A stretch of DNA of 64,000 nt from Carnobacterium jeotgali MS3 (GCF_000745125.1 NZ_JQNF01000010.1:558001-622000); one strand, 5' to 3'. Positions 1 through 8,260 are shown, counted from the stretch's first letter. A program made the numbers and translations. The notes: a model not told the origin generated them from the letters alone.

Positions 1-145
1 ATCGATGAGCATAATAATCGATTATTTCTTGTGTGGCCGTGCCGTCAAAGTAAGCTGCTTGAATAGTCATTGGTGCCATCATGATGCGATTTTTTAGTAC
101 TACTCCTGGTTTAATTTCTATTTCCTCGAATAATTTTCTTGGCAT
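1..145 (-). CDS. Old-yellow-enzyme family NADH:flavin oxidoreductase, N-terminal fragment
   Basis: Only the first 48 codons are in the window; the rest lies before position 1. The reading begins MPRKLFEEIEIKPG and continues with LKNRIMMAPMT, the N-terminal beta strand and active-site loop typical of FMN-binding TIM-barrel ene-reductases (NADH:flavin oxidoreductase / Old yellow enzyme). An AGAGGA ribosome site sits 8 bases before the ATG at 145. Family members reduce activated C=C bonds with NAD(P)H in the cytoplasm; the substrate cannot be told from this fragment. It shares its direction with the DUF454 and flavoprotein genes that precede it in transcription, so it may belong to the same redox cluster. 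Confidence 0.8.
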   Translation of the reverse strand, partial: MPRKLFEEIEIKPGVVLKNRIMMAPMTIQAAYFDGTATQEIIDYYAHR

Positions 146-184
146 ATTGGTAGTCCTCTCCAGCAATTTAATGTAAGTATTTTT

Positions 185-568
185 TTATTCTTTCGTTTCA
201 AAATGATCTTCACGATTTGGAACAACGAATAATAGTACTACCGTTATAGCGAGCGCTAACACTATTAGCATTACTTTAACGGCTTGAAGTGGAGCAAGTA
301 GAATTGAAATACCCATCAGAATATAACTGCTTATTAGTATCTTCCATTTTTTGTGTTTAGGAATGGATTTCGTTTCAACGTAATCGGATGCATATATCTG
401 ATACAATTTAGTCTTCTTCAGCCAATCGTTAAACCTGTTGGAACTGTGTGCAAAACAATAGCCCGCTAACAATAAAAACGGTGTCGTCGGCAGCAACGGT
501 AAAATTGCACCTGCTGAACCTAAAAGGAACGATAAAATCCCAACACTGATTAAAAAATGGCGTTTCAT
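185..568 (-). CDS. DUF454 (YbaN-like) inner-membrane protein
   Basis: About 127 residues. The opening MKRHFLISVGILSFLLG and the motif AILPLLPTTPFLLLAGYCFAHS, with its PLLPTTPF core, are the hallmark of the DUF454/YbaN family. Hydrophobic segments lie at the N terminus, around residues 20-38, and as two closely spaced segments near 80-115; the tail is charged. The start was placed at the second Met (568) rather than the ATG at 577, because ATGAGG just before it can serve as a ribosome site, while the first ATG has only an AAAAGG abutting it. The function is unknown. In other bacteria DUF454 genes often sit beside redox or haem-uptake genes, which agrees with the neighbours here. Confidence 0.75.
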   Translation of the reverse strand: MKRHFLISVGILSFLLGSAGAILPLLPTTPFLLLAGYCFAHSSNRFNDWLKKTKLYQIYASDYVETKSIPKHKKWKILISSYILMGISILLAPLQAVKVMLIVLALAITVVLLFVVPNREDHFETKE

Positions 569-629
569 TTGCCTCATTCCTTTTCTTGATTATAAGCTAA
601 ACTATAAATGTATTCTTATCGCTGTCAAT

Positions 630-1715
630 TCAATTCCATTTTTCGCGAGCAAATGGATTTGGTTCAGTAGGATCGCTTAATTCACCACGAAGATTCGGCT
701 CATCAATTGTATTAATAAACGGGGTTCCATTTTGGACGTACTCCATAAATCCGATAGTTTCACCTTTGCGATTGGTAACTGGAAGATAAGTAATAAAAAT
801 TTTACGACCGTCATCTTTGCGTGTAAACCAATGCGTTTCACTCTTACGTGTTCCAGCTGCTAGCTCCCCAGCTAATTTGCCAACAAATCCTCGTAAATGT
901 GGTGGATGGCAATCAATAAAGTGACTTCCTAAACTTGCTTTAGAACGATGAAACTCATCATGATCTTCATTGAAATATTGGAAACGTAAATCTGGTCCAA
1001 CAAATGTAATTTCAACTGGTAACGTATTTAGAATTGCTTCGATTTGTTCAATCGTCAAAGATCCGCCTCTAAACTGGATACGAGGCTCTAAGTCTTCTAA
1101 CTTTGGTGCAGCCTCGGGATCAATCTCACCTCTAGCTATACCTAAAGCATAGTCCAACGCTTCTTGTGCTCCCCGTGAAGAAAAAGTTGCTCCAGAAATC
1201 GAGTCAACTTGAGTAGATTGACTGCGCAAAATTTTTGCAATAATATCTTCTATTGCTTTACCGCCGATATCAGCCGTTTCTTTTCCTTGGTACTCAATTT
1301 TTTCAATTTTATTTTCACTAACAGTGACATTCAGATTAATTTCACCTTTATATCCATCTCCGTTCCCACTGTAGGTTCCGGATGTGAAATGGTGCTCAAT
1401 CGTCCCCGTTTTTTCATTAAATTCGCCATCAATTGGAGCCCGTTCACCGCGTGCAACTCCTAATGCATACTCTACAGCCCGCAAAGTACCTTCTGAAGCA
1501 TATGTAGCACCAGAAACTGTATCAATTTCTACCGACTGTTGTTTAATGATTTCTTCTACCATTTTCGCTACAGCTACGCCACCTTTGTTAGGGGTTTCAT
1601 TTTCTGAGTAATTAATTTTTACTATTTTTTCTCCATCTACTTCTACATCCACGGTAATATAATCATGATACCCTGTTGCTCTTCCTTTGTACGTGCCTGA
1701 TTTAAGATTATTCAT
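630..1715 (-). CDS. Cytosolic flavoprotein: two covalent-FMN (FMN_bind) domains fused to a DUF438-type PAS domain
   Basis: 361 residues with no signal peptide or membrane segment. Residues 1-90 and 108-195 are tandem FMN_bind domains, each ending in the ApbE-modification motif: DTVSGATYAS with acceptor Thr71, and DSISGATFSS with acceptor Thr177. Residues about 215-330 match the C-terminal PAS domain of DUF438 proteins (NTLPVEITFVGPD, then CHPPHL and a GFMEYVQ strand). Two covalent flavins next to a sensor-like domain suggest an electron-carrying or redox-sensing protein. A divergent ApbE gene is the obvious flavinylating partner. An AGGAGG ribosome site precedes ATG 1715. The promoter carries an FNR-type box, so anaerobic induction is inferred. 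No catalytic fumarate-reductase domain is present, so the electron acceptor is unknown. Confidence 0.85.
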   Translation of the reverse strand: MNNLKSGTYKGRATGYHDYITVDVEVDGEKIVKINYSENETPNKGGVAVAKMVEEIIKQQSVEIDTVSGATYASEGTLRAVEYALGVARGERAPIDGEFNEKTGTIEHHFTSGTYSGNGDGYKGEINLNVTVSENKIEKIEYQGKETADIGGKAIEDIIAKILRSQSTQVDSISGATFSSRGAQEALDYALGIARGEIDPEAAPKLEDLEPRIQFRGGSLTIEQIEAILNTLPVEITFVGPDLRFQYFNEDHDEFHRSKASLGSHFIDCHPPHLRGFVGKLAGELAAGTRKSETHWFTRKDDGRKIFITYLPVTNRKGETIGFMEYVQNGTPFINTIDEPNLRGELSDPTEPNPFAREKWN

Positions 1716-1764
1716 ATTAACCTCCTTGGTTTTGTTATTAATTTCACAATTCCTTTACTTCCCT

Positions 1765-1818
1765 AGTATATGTTGAAAAGAAATTTAAAAACTTGATTTA
1801 AATCAAGTTTTTAAATTT
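1765..1818 (-). promoter_or_regulatory. FNR-type operator in a 38-bp palindrome, at -41.5 of the flavoprotein promoter
   Basis: Positions 1781-1818 form a perfect palindrome with two 19-bp arms. Its core, 1793-1806, reads TTGAT-TTAA-ATCAA, identical to the FNR consensus. A minus-strand -10 TATACT lies at 1770-1765, which puts the start near 1758 and the box centre (1799.5) at -41.5, the class II activator position. The -35 position is poor (AGTTTT), as expected for an activator-dependent promoter. Binding by an FNR/Flp family regulator is inferred. Confidence 0.65.
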
Positions 1819-1937
1819 CTACAGAAAAATCTCACATAGCTTTTAGAGTATGTTAAAATGCAACCATATACATTTTACGGCATTTTATATTTATAGATGG
1901 GTGGGTGTAAAAAATCGAACAAAGCAGTATCAACCTT

Positions 1938-2843
1938 ATGGGAACGCAGATTAACCTTTCAATCAAGCATCCTATGGCAGATGAACTATTGGAAAAAGCT
2001 AACCACATGCTGGTAGATTACGAAATGCGCTTCAGCGCAAATAATTCTAAAAGCGCTTTAATGCGCGTGAACCAACAAGCAGGAATACAGCCGGTTCATG
2101 TCGATTCAGATCTATATGAATTGATTCAATTTGGTCAAAAATACAGTTTATCTTCAAAACTTGCACTTAACATCACAATTGGACCGCTCGTTAAACTATG
2201 GAAAATTGGCTTTACAGACGCGCATGTACCTGAACAAAAAGAAATTGAAGAACGACTAAAGCTCATTGATCCAACTGACATTGAATTAGATGACGTAAAA
2301 AAAACGGTCTATTTAACAAAAAAAAGGATGGAATTAGATCTTGGTGCCTTAGCAAAAGGCTATTTTGCCGATAATCTCAAAAAGTTTTTTCAAAGTGAAG
2401 GTGTTCAAAGCGGCATAGTGGATCTAGGCGGAAATGTTTTGACTATTGGAGAAAATCCAAAATACGAAGATGGCTATTGGCGTGTAGGTATTCAAGAACC
2501 TTCGTCAAATCGTGGGGATTTAGTTGGAGCTGTATTGGTAAAAGACAAGTCAGTGGTTACATCTGGTATTTATGAACGCTCACTTAACGTGTCTGAAAAA
2601 AAATACCACCATATTTTTGATTCAACAACCGGCTATCCGATTGAAAATGAATTAGCCAGTGTAACCATCGTTTCAGATGAGTCGATTGATGGCGAATTAT
2701 GGACAACCTTGTTATTTGGACTTGATTCCACTGCTGCTATCCACTATATCGACAGCATTCCTGGCATCGAAGCGCTGCTTATTACAAAAAATAATGAGGT
2801 GAAAATGTCTCGTGGCATTATGCCGTATGTTGTTTTATTTTAA
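1938..2843 (+). CDS. apbE: ApbE-family FAD:protein FMN transferase, cytosolic form
   Basis: 301 residues from the first ATG. ApbE enzymes split FAD and attach FMN to Thr in S-G-A-T motifs of target proteins, using Mg2+. Visible motifs are MGTQINLSI at the start, LDLGALAKGY (133-142), VDLGGN (161-166), TSGIYER (208-214), TTGYP (230-234) and the metal-site segment IDGELWTT near 250-257. No signal peptide or lipobox is present, unlike the second ApbE at 60735-61802, so this enzyme should act in the cytoplasm, where the divergent FMN_bind protein resides. The start is uncertain. ATG 1938 has no ribosome site, family members usually begin 10-20 residues earlier, and the frame is open back to a TAA at 1908, with only an ATC (1914) to start from. 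Confidence 0.85.
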   Translation: MGTQINLSIKHPMADELLEKANHMLVDYEMRFSANNSKSALMRVNQQAGIQPVHVDSDLYELIQFGQKYSLSSKLALNITIGPLVKLWKIGFTDAHVPEQKEIEERLKLIDPTDIELDDVKKTVYLTKKRMELDLGALAKGYFADNLKKFFQSEGVQSGIVDLGGNVLTIGENPKYEDGYWRVGIQEPSSNRGDLVGAVLVKDKSVVTSGIYERSLNVSEKKYHHIFDSTTGYPIENELASVTIVSDESIDGELWTTLLFGLDSTAAIHYIDSIPGIEALLITKNNEVKMSRGIMPYVVLF

Positions 2844-3012
2844 GAACTTATCCTGATGAAACTAAAAAATCGTCTTATTTTTAAAATAGTCCATCCACTC
2901 CGAATGTAGTATGGTATCATCTATATTTAGTAGACCATTTATCAAGAACCAAGCTAAATCATTAGGACTCTGAAAGTGATAATAATCCAGTACTGAAAGG
3001 AGGTGAAATGAA

Positions 3013-3591
3013 GTGCTAACCACTATCTTAGAAGACCCACTGTACTTACAATTTGCTTTTGCCGGCTGTATAGCATTAGCCATTTTGACATTACCGTTAA
3101 AAGATATTATCAGCATCGGTTTTTACGACATCAGTGATTTCTTTGTCACAGGTATGATTGCTTTTTTCATTACATATGGGGTTCTAGTGACCAACCTTGC
3201 AACAGTGTCCCTTTGGTTGTTTGTGGGTATCTTTCTTGCCGTAATGGTTGTCATTATGCTCATGAATATTCTCGTTATCCTGCCCTTTAAGAGTCGTGCA
3301 GAAAATTCAAATATTACTTCAATCCATGATTTAGAAGGCAAAGAAGCGACGGTATCCATTCCGATCACGCTTAACGGAACAGGCGAAGTTATCGTCTCTA
3401 CTGGTTTTACACGAGTTAATAAAATGGCTAAAATCTATGACAATACCGATAACATAACCGAGATTCTAAAAAAGGAAAATGTATTGGTCATGGATGTCAG
3501 CAACAACATTCTTTATGTCCTTCCCTACACAAACAGCATTAAAGCCATTGGCAAACCAACGCCGACATGGAATAAGAAACAAAAAAAATAA
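3013..3591 (+). CDS. NfeD-like/YuaF-type membrane protein, partner of flotillin
   Basis: 192 residues from a GTG start with AGGAGGTG 8 bases upstream. Three hydrophobic segments (about 12-30, 36-60 and 66-92) are followed by a soluble domain (about 105-190) of beta-rich character (GKEATVSIPITLNGTGEVIV), consistent with the OB-fold domain of NfeD/YuaF proteins. Such proteins sit beside flotillin genes (yuaF-floT in Bacillus subtilis) and act with them in membrane organisation and stress response. The flotillin gene begins 42 bases downstream on the same strand, so the two are probably one transcript. The identification rests on architecture plus neighbour and is less sure than the flotillin itself. 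Confidence 0.65.
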   Translation: MLTTILEDPLYLQFAFAGCIALAILTLPLKDIISIGFYDISDFFVTGMIAFFITYGVLVTNLATVSLWLFVGIFLAVMVVIMLMNILVILPFKSRAENSNITSIHDLEGKEATVSIPITLNGTGEVIVSTGFTRVNKMAKIYDNTDNITEILKKENVLVMDVSNNILYVLPYTNSIKAIGKPTPTWNKKQKK

Positions 3592-3633
3592 CTACACCAT
3601 CAAAAACAGATACGAGAAAGTAGGAATATATAC

Positions 3634-5118
3634 ATGAACTCAACATTATTTGCAACCGTTGGCGCAGTTGTCATCGCAGTCGTTTTACTAGTCGCATTGG
3701 TTAGTCGTTACCGCACAGCCTCACCTGCAGAAGCCTTAATTATCAGCGGTACAGCATTGGGCGATAAAAATGTTTATATTGATCCCAATACAGGTAATAA
3801 GATGAAAATCGTTAGCGGAGGCGGGACATTCGTTTGGCCTATTATTCAATCCGTTCATAAGTTGTCATTACTGTCTTCTAAATTAGACGTTCGCACACCT
3901 GAAGTATATACCGAAGAAGGTGTTCCAGTCGCAGTTGACGGAACCGTTATCATTAAAATTGGATCTAACTCAGAAGACATTGCAACAGCTGCTGAACAAT
4001 ACCTTGGTAAATCAACAGAACAACTAGAAAGCGAAGCAAGAGAAGTTCTAGAAGGACACTTACGTTCGATTTTAGGGCGCATGACTGTTGAAGATATTTA
4101 TCAAAACCGTGATAAATTCAACCAAAATGTCCAAGATGAAGCATCTGGCGATTTGGCTAAAATGGGATTAGTTATTTTATCTTTTACAGTAAAAGAAGTA
4201 ACGGACAAAAACGGTTACCTAGATTCATTAGGTCAAGGACGTATTGCCGAAGTCAAACGAGATGCAGATATCAAAACAGCAAATGCGGATAAAGAAACAC
4301 GTATTCAACGAGCACTAGCTGAACAATTATCTCAAGAAGCTGAATTGCAACGACAAACTGAAATTGCAGAAGCTGAAAAAGTGAAAAGTCTTCGCATATC
4401 TGAATATGGAAGAGAACAAAACATCGCAAAAGCTGAAGCTGAAAGTGCCTATGACTTAAAGAAAGCTGAATTAAAGAAAAAAGTAATCATCGAAGAAGGT
4501 AACGCTCAAATTATTGAACGTGAAAAACAAATCGAATTGCAAGAAAAAGAAACCATCAAGCAAGAACGCGAATACGACGCAACTGTCCGTAAGAAAGCCG
4601 ATGCTGAACGTTACTCTGTTGAACAACGTGCCGAAGCCGATAAAAACAAAGCCATTGCTGAATCTGAAGCGAGAGCCAAAGAAATTGAATTAAATGGTAT
4701 GGCTCAAGCCGAAAGTATTCGTTTAATCGGTAAAGCTGAAGCAGACAGCAAGACCGCTTGGGCTGAAGCCTTGAAACAATACGGCGATGAAGCCATTGCA
4801 ACACTTCTAATTGAAGCTTACCCTGCAATTGTTCGTGCTGCAGCTGAACCATTAGGTAACATTGACAAAATTACGGTCGTTGACAGCGGAAACGGAAATG
4901 GTGCATCAGCTATTACCAAAACAGCCTTAAACACCTTGGCAGCTTCACAAGAAGCATTTAAAAACGCAACAGGCTTAGACATCAATAGTTTAATCAGCTC
5001 ATTTGCTGGAACAAAGAATGTGGGTCGTCAAATCAACAACCTAAACGATACGTTGAGCCAAACGACAATCGTAGCTGAAGAACCAATTATCACTGACGAT
5101 TCAGAAAAAATCATTTAA
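3634..5118 (+). CDS. floT: Flotillin (SPFH/band 7 membrane scaffold)
   Basis: 494 residues, close to the usual flotillin length. Residues 5-24 form one N-terminal membrane anchor. An SPFH/band 7 domain follows (about 25-200, including SKLDVRTPEVYTEEGVPVAV and GHLRSILGRMTVEDIYQNRD). A long Glu-Ala-rich coiled coil (about 205-375, with repeats such as AEAEKVK, EAESAYDL and AEADKNKA) and a C-terminal oligomerisation region complete it. Flotillins form ring-like assemblies in functional membrane microdomains. The gene lies 42 bases after the NfeD-like gene, a conserved pairing. A GTAGGA ribosome site is about 10 bases from the ATG. A second, unrelated SPFH protein is encoded at 14217-15047. Confidence 0.93.
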   Translation: MNSTLFATVGAVVIAVVLLVALVSRYRTASPAEALIISGTALGDKNVYIDPNTGNKMKIVSGGGTFVWPIIQSVHKLSLLSSKLDVRTPEVYTEEGVPVAVDGTVIIKIGSNSEDIATAAEQYLGKSTEQLESEAREVLEGHLRSILGRMTVEDIYQNRDKFNQNVQDEASGDLAKMGLVILSFTVKEVTDKNGYLDSLGQGRIAEVKRDADIKTANADKETRIQRALAEQLSQEAELQRQTEIAEAEKVKSLRISEYGREQNIAKAEAESAYDLKKAELKKKVIIEEGNAQIIEREKQIELQEKETIKQEREYDATVRKKADAERYSVEQRAEADKNKAIAESEARAKEIELNGMAQAESIRLIGKAEADSKTAWAEALKQYGDEAIATLLIEAYPAIVRAAAEPLGNIDKITVVDSGNGNGASAITKTALNTLAASQEAFKNATGLDINSLISSFAGTKNVGRQINNLNDTLSQTTIVAEEPIITDDSEKII

Positions 5119-5129
5119 ACACCTGCATC

Positions 5130-5177
5130 AATGCACGGCTAGGAGCCTTGTGGCGGTTCGATTCCGCCTCGTGTATT
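5130..5177 (+). other. tRNA-like fold or decayed tRNA 3' part
   Basis: This 48-base stretch can fold into three stems: an outer 7-bp stem (5130-5136 with 5171-5177, one G:U), a GGCT-AGG-AGCC hairpin (5137-5147), and a perfect T-arm look-alike (GGCGG, loop TTCGATT, CCGCC; 5152-5168). The T-loop sequence is canonical. A D-arm, a recognisable anticodon arm and an encoded CCA are absent, so this is not a normal tRNA. It may be the rest of a tRNA used as an insertion site, or an unrelated structured RNA. The rest of the 5119-5492 gap shows only AT-rich DNA. Confidence 0.3.
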
Positions 5178-5492
5178 ATAACTGTACCAAAGGCATTCCA
5201 AAAACTATCCCTATGAAAAATCTTTCGTTAAACGATTAATCTATGATCACAAATAGAATGGAAATATAAAACACAAATAAACTTATTCAGCTTACCTATC
5301 TTAGTGAACATGAGTGCTCTTCTAGCTATTTGAACCATTATAACTATTCTCAACAGTAACATCTATAGAAGTAAAAGAAATCATTTAATATTTTTGGAAT
5401 ATTTGCAGTTATTTTATTTAAATCTGAAAACTCAAATAATAATCATTTTATTTTGATATACTGAAACAAAAGATTTTAAGGAGGAAATTAGG

Positions 5493-7307
5493 TTGAAAGA
5501 AAAATTTCATGTTCAAAACTATTCGCTGAACAATTTATTAAATTATGTAGAAACAGATATGATTGCAGTTCCTGAAATCCAACGCCCTTTTGTATGGAAA
5601 GGTAGACAAGTTCGCGATCTTATTGATTCTCTTTATAATGGATATCCAGTTGGGTATTTAATTACATGGACGAAACCAAATATACGAACAAGAAACGGCC
5701 AAGTATCAAGTGGGCAACAACTACTGATTGATGGACAACAGAGAATTACCGCTCTTATGGCGGCAATAATGGGAAGAGAAATCATTACTAAACAATATCA
5801 AGAAAAGCATATAAAAATTGCTTTCAATCCCTTAGCTAAGAATGACGAAGAAAAATTCGCTGTTCAAACTCCTGCCCATGTAAAAAGTTCCAATTGGATT
5901 CCTGACATATCTATCATTATGAAAAATGACTTTGATCCGTTCTCTTTTATTCCTGAATATTGTCAAAAAAATCCAGAAGTTTCCGCGCAACAATTGTCTC
6001 CCAACATTCAAAAACTGTTAGATATAAAAAATATACAAGTAGGAATCATCCAGCTTTCAAATGAGTTGGAAATAGAAGAAGTGACAGAAATATTTATTCG
6101 CATTAACTCTAAAGGTACGACCTTAAATCAAGCAGACTTTGCTATGTCAAAAATATCTTCTGAAGATAAATACAATGGTGCGGTTATCAGAAATGCCATT
6201 GACTATTTTTGCCATGCTTTCGAAGACAACTATTTCCACAAAAAAATCACTGAACGAGATACAAATTTCGCTAACTCAGATTATTCTAAATATACGAGAT
6301 GGGTTTCTGAAAAAAAAGGGGATCATATCTATACTCCAGGCTATTCCGATATTTTAAGAGTTGCATTTATGTCAGAATTTAATAAAGCAAAAATTTCGGA
6401 CTTAGTGAGTTTGCTATCAGGAAGGGATTTTGAAAAAAGGATTTACTTAGAAGAAGTTGCTGAAGATAGTTTTCATTCTTTAGAAGATGGTCTTCATCGG
6501 ACAATGAACGAACATAGTTATAAGAATTTTGAACTAGCTTTGCAATCTGCTGGTTTTGTGAACCAGAAATTAACAAATTCACAGATGACATTGAACTTCT
6601 CGTACGCACTTTATTTACTGTTAAAAAATAATCATTCACTTAACAATATGTCTATCACTAGAGGAATTCAAAAATGGTATGTTCTTACCACGCTCACTAG
6701 CCGCTACATTGGTTCACCAGAAAGTGCGATGAATCGTGATTTGCGTTTAATCCAAGAACGTGGTTTTGAAAGTTTTTTCAAAGAAGTAGAAAGTGCCGAG
6801 TTATCTGATACATTTTGGGAAATTGGTTTGGTGCAAAACTTGGAAACGAACTCATCCAATAGTCCTTATTTTAACGTCTACAAAGCAGCAATGATTCGTT
6901 CAAATAGTCAAGGTTTTCTCACCAAAGGTATCACTACAAAGAATTTATTAGATATCATTGGAGATATACATCATATTTTCCCAAAAAACTATTTGCAGAA
7001 AAATGGCTTCAATAATCGAAATGATTACAATCAAATCGCCAACTATACCTTTTTAGATAGGGAAACCAATATAAAAATTGGGAATAAATCTCCTCGCGAC
7101 TACATTGGAACAGTAGTGGGACAAATTTATAGTAACAATCCAGTTATTGGTGATATCACAAATGAAATGGATCTTAATAAAAATCTCGAGCAAAACAGTA
7201 TACCCTTCGACTTAGGTTCAATGGATGAGACAAATTATAAAGTCTTCCTAGAAAAGCGTCGCAAGTTAATGGCAATGAAAATAAAGAATTATTATTATTC
7301 TTTATAA
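5493..7307 (+). CDS. DUF262/DUF1524 protein (GmrSD-like type IV restriction family)
   Basis: 604 residues from a TTG start with AAGGAGG about 9 bases upstream. The N-terminal DUF262 domain, of ParB/sulfiredoxin fold, shows PEIQRPFVW (27-35) and the nucleotide-handling signature IDGQQR (79-84). The C-terminal DUF1524 domain carries an HNH-type nuclease core, IHHIFPKNYL with His493-His494, then NRNDYNQ and TFLDRETN near 505-525. DUF262-DUF1524 fusions resemble GmrSD, which cleaves modified phage DNA, and members occur in phage-defence islands. It stands alone, with a terminator just behind it. Restriction of modified DNA is inferred from family; the real target is unknown. It lies in an accessory region with defence-like genes further on. 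Confidence 0.85.
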   Translation: MKEKFHVQNYSLNNLLNYVETDMIAVPEIQRPFVWKGRQVRDLIDSLYNGYPVGYLITWTKPNIRTRNGQVSSGQQLLIDGQQRITALMAAIMGREIITKQYQEKHIKIAFNPLAKNDEEKFAVQTPAHVKSSNWIPDISIIMKNDFDPFSFIPEYCQKNPEVSAQQLSPNIQKLLDIKNIQVGIIQLSNELEIEEVTEIFIRINSKGTTLNQADFAMSKISSEDKYNGAVIRNAIDYFCHAFEDNYFHKKITERDTNFANSDYSKYTRWVSEKKGDHIYTPGYSDILRVAFMSEFNKAKISDLVSLLSGRDFEKRIYLEEVAEDSFHSLEDGLHRTMNEHSYKNFELALQSAGFVNQKLTNSQMTLNFSYALYLLLKNNHSLNNMSITRGIQKWYVLTTLTSRYIGSPESAMNRDLRLIQERGFESFFKEVESAELSDTFWEIGLVQNLETNSSNSPYFNVYKAAMIRSNSQGFLTKGITTKNLLDIIGDIHHIFPKNYLQKNGFNNRNDYNQIANYTFLDRETNIKIGNKSPRDYIGTVVGQIYSNNPVIGDITNEMDLNKNLEQNSIPFDLGSMDETNYKVFLEKRRKLMAMKIKNYYYSL

Positions 7308-7335
7308 AAAACAACTTTTTATTATACAATCTTTG

Positions 7336-7367
7336 ACGTTGGTAAGTGAAACTTGCTAACGTTTTTT
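7336..7367 (+). terminator. Intrinsic terminator of the DUF262/DUF1524 gene
   Basis: An 11-bp stem (ACGTTGGTAAG pairing with CTTGCTAACGT, two G:U pairs) with a TGAAA loop is followed by six T. It lies 29 bases after the stop codon. The following 7368-7685 stretch shows no gene or clear signal. Confidence 0.75.
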
Positions 7368-7685
7368 ATGTCGTATTACTATGTAGTATACAACAGTACT
7401 TTTAACGTAAATGATGAATAATAAGTTTTTTCAGCAACTAATTTAATAATTAAAGATTTCAATTAAAATATAATTGGCTGCTAGCATTCTATCGCCATCC
7501 AGGAAAAATTCCAGGTATCCTTTCTTTCAGTCCTAATCGTTCCTCCCACAAATGATGAAAAATTTTCGTGAGATTTATCTTATTCACTATTTTACAGACT
7601 CATTACAAAGCATGAAGTTTTATTTTCAACACTCTCTTCTTGCCAATCTGTTCTTATATGCTAGTTTTTTTGGCAGGTTACATAC

Positions 7686-8195
7686 CTAATTATTGGACAA
7701 AGAAGCTAAGTGCACCGTCCAGTCACTACTGTGGTCGGGAATGGCGTTCTCCAATAGATATGCCTCTATCGCTGGCACGCCTTCTATACCACCGTAACGA
7801 TTATCAATGTTTTCCGCCAGTTCCATCATCTGACCACGACGGAATCGAATGGTCTCATCCAACCCCGGGTGCGGACCTTGCACTCCTTTTACCACCCAGT
7901 CCCGCACACTAGTTGGCCAAGCCAGTTTTTCGCCTCCGTGCGTCAAGCTGATAAGTATAAGCATACCTGGATGCGAACGGCAGCCAAAAATATGTATCAG
8001 CGTGGAAGTACTTTTGCCAAAGAGACGGGCAGAGACACTATCCAAGAACGGGTATTCATCCTTCCAATTCACTGCCTTTTTTTCAGCTTCTCTACCATCA
8101 TCTTTTACCCTTTCGATTGCCTTCTTCTTGTCATTTTCCAACTTTACAGTTTGGAATGCTATGGCGACCGTACGCCAAAAATTTTCAGATGGCAT
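7686..8195 (-). CDS. Hypothetical protein of unlike base composition
   Basis: 169 residues; I do not recognise the family. The protein starts MPSENFWRTVAIAF, has a charged Lys/Glu stretch (21-43), then an ordered-looking region with TLIHIFGCRSHPGM and WPTSVRDWVVKGVQGPHPGLDETIRF. No signal peptide or membrane segment is obvious. An AGAGGG ribosome site lies about 8 bases before ATG 8195, and a TTGGCT-17-TAGAAT promoter is at 8260-8232, which supports this frame over the plus-strand frames it overlaps. The DNA is visibly richer in G+C than the AT-rich flanks, so recent transfer is likely. It could be part of a mobile or defence module with the DUF262 gene, but nothing shows this directly. Confidence 0.55.
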   Translation of the reverse strand: MPSENFWRTVAIAFQTVKLENDKKKAIERVKDDGREAEKKAVNWKDEYPFLDSVSARLFGKSTSTLIHIFGCRSHPGMLILISLTHGGEKLAWPTSVRDWVVKGVQGPHPGLDETIRFRRGQMMELAENIDNRYGGIEGVPAIEAYLLENAIPDHSSDWTVHLASLSNN

Positions 8196-8231
8196 TTCGT
8201 ATCCCTCTTTCTTTAACTTTTACTTAATTAT

Positions 8232-8260
8232 ATTCTATATCTTAGATTCAAGAAAGCCAA
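8232..8260 (-). promoter_or_regulatory. Promoter of the 7686-8195 gene
   Basis: On the minus strand, -35 TTGGCT (8260-8255), a 17-bp spacer and -10 TAGAAT (8237-8232) lie about 30 bases before the ribosome site. Confidence 0.5.

Noticed and set aside
5130-5177. A complete tRNA gene after floT
   Set aside because: Only a T-arm and a possible outer stem exist; no D arm, anticodon arm or CCA.
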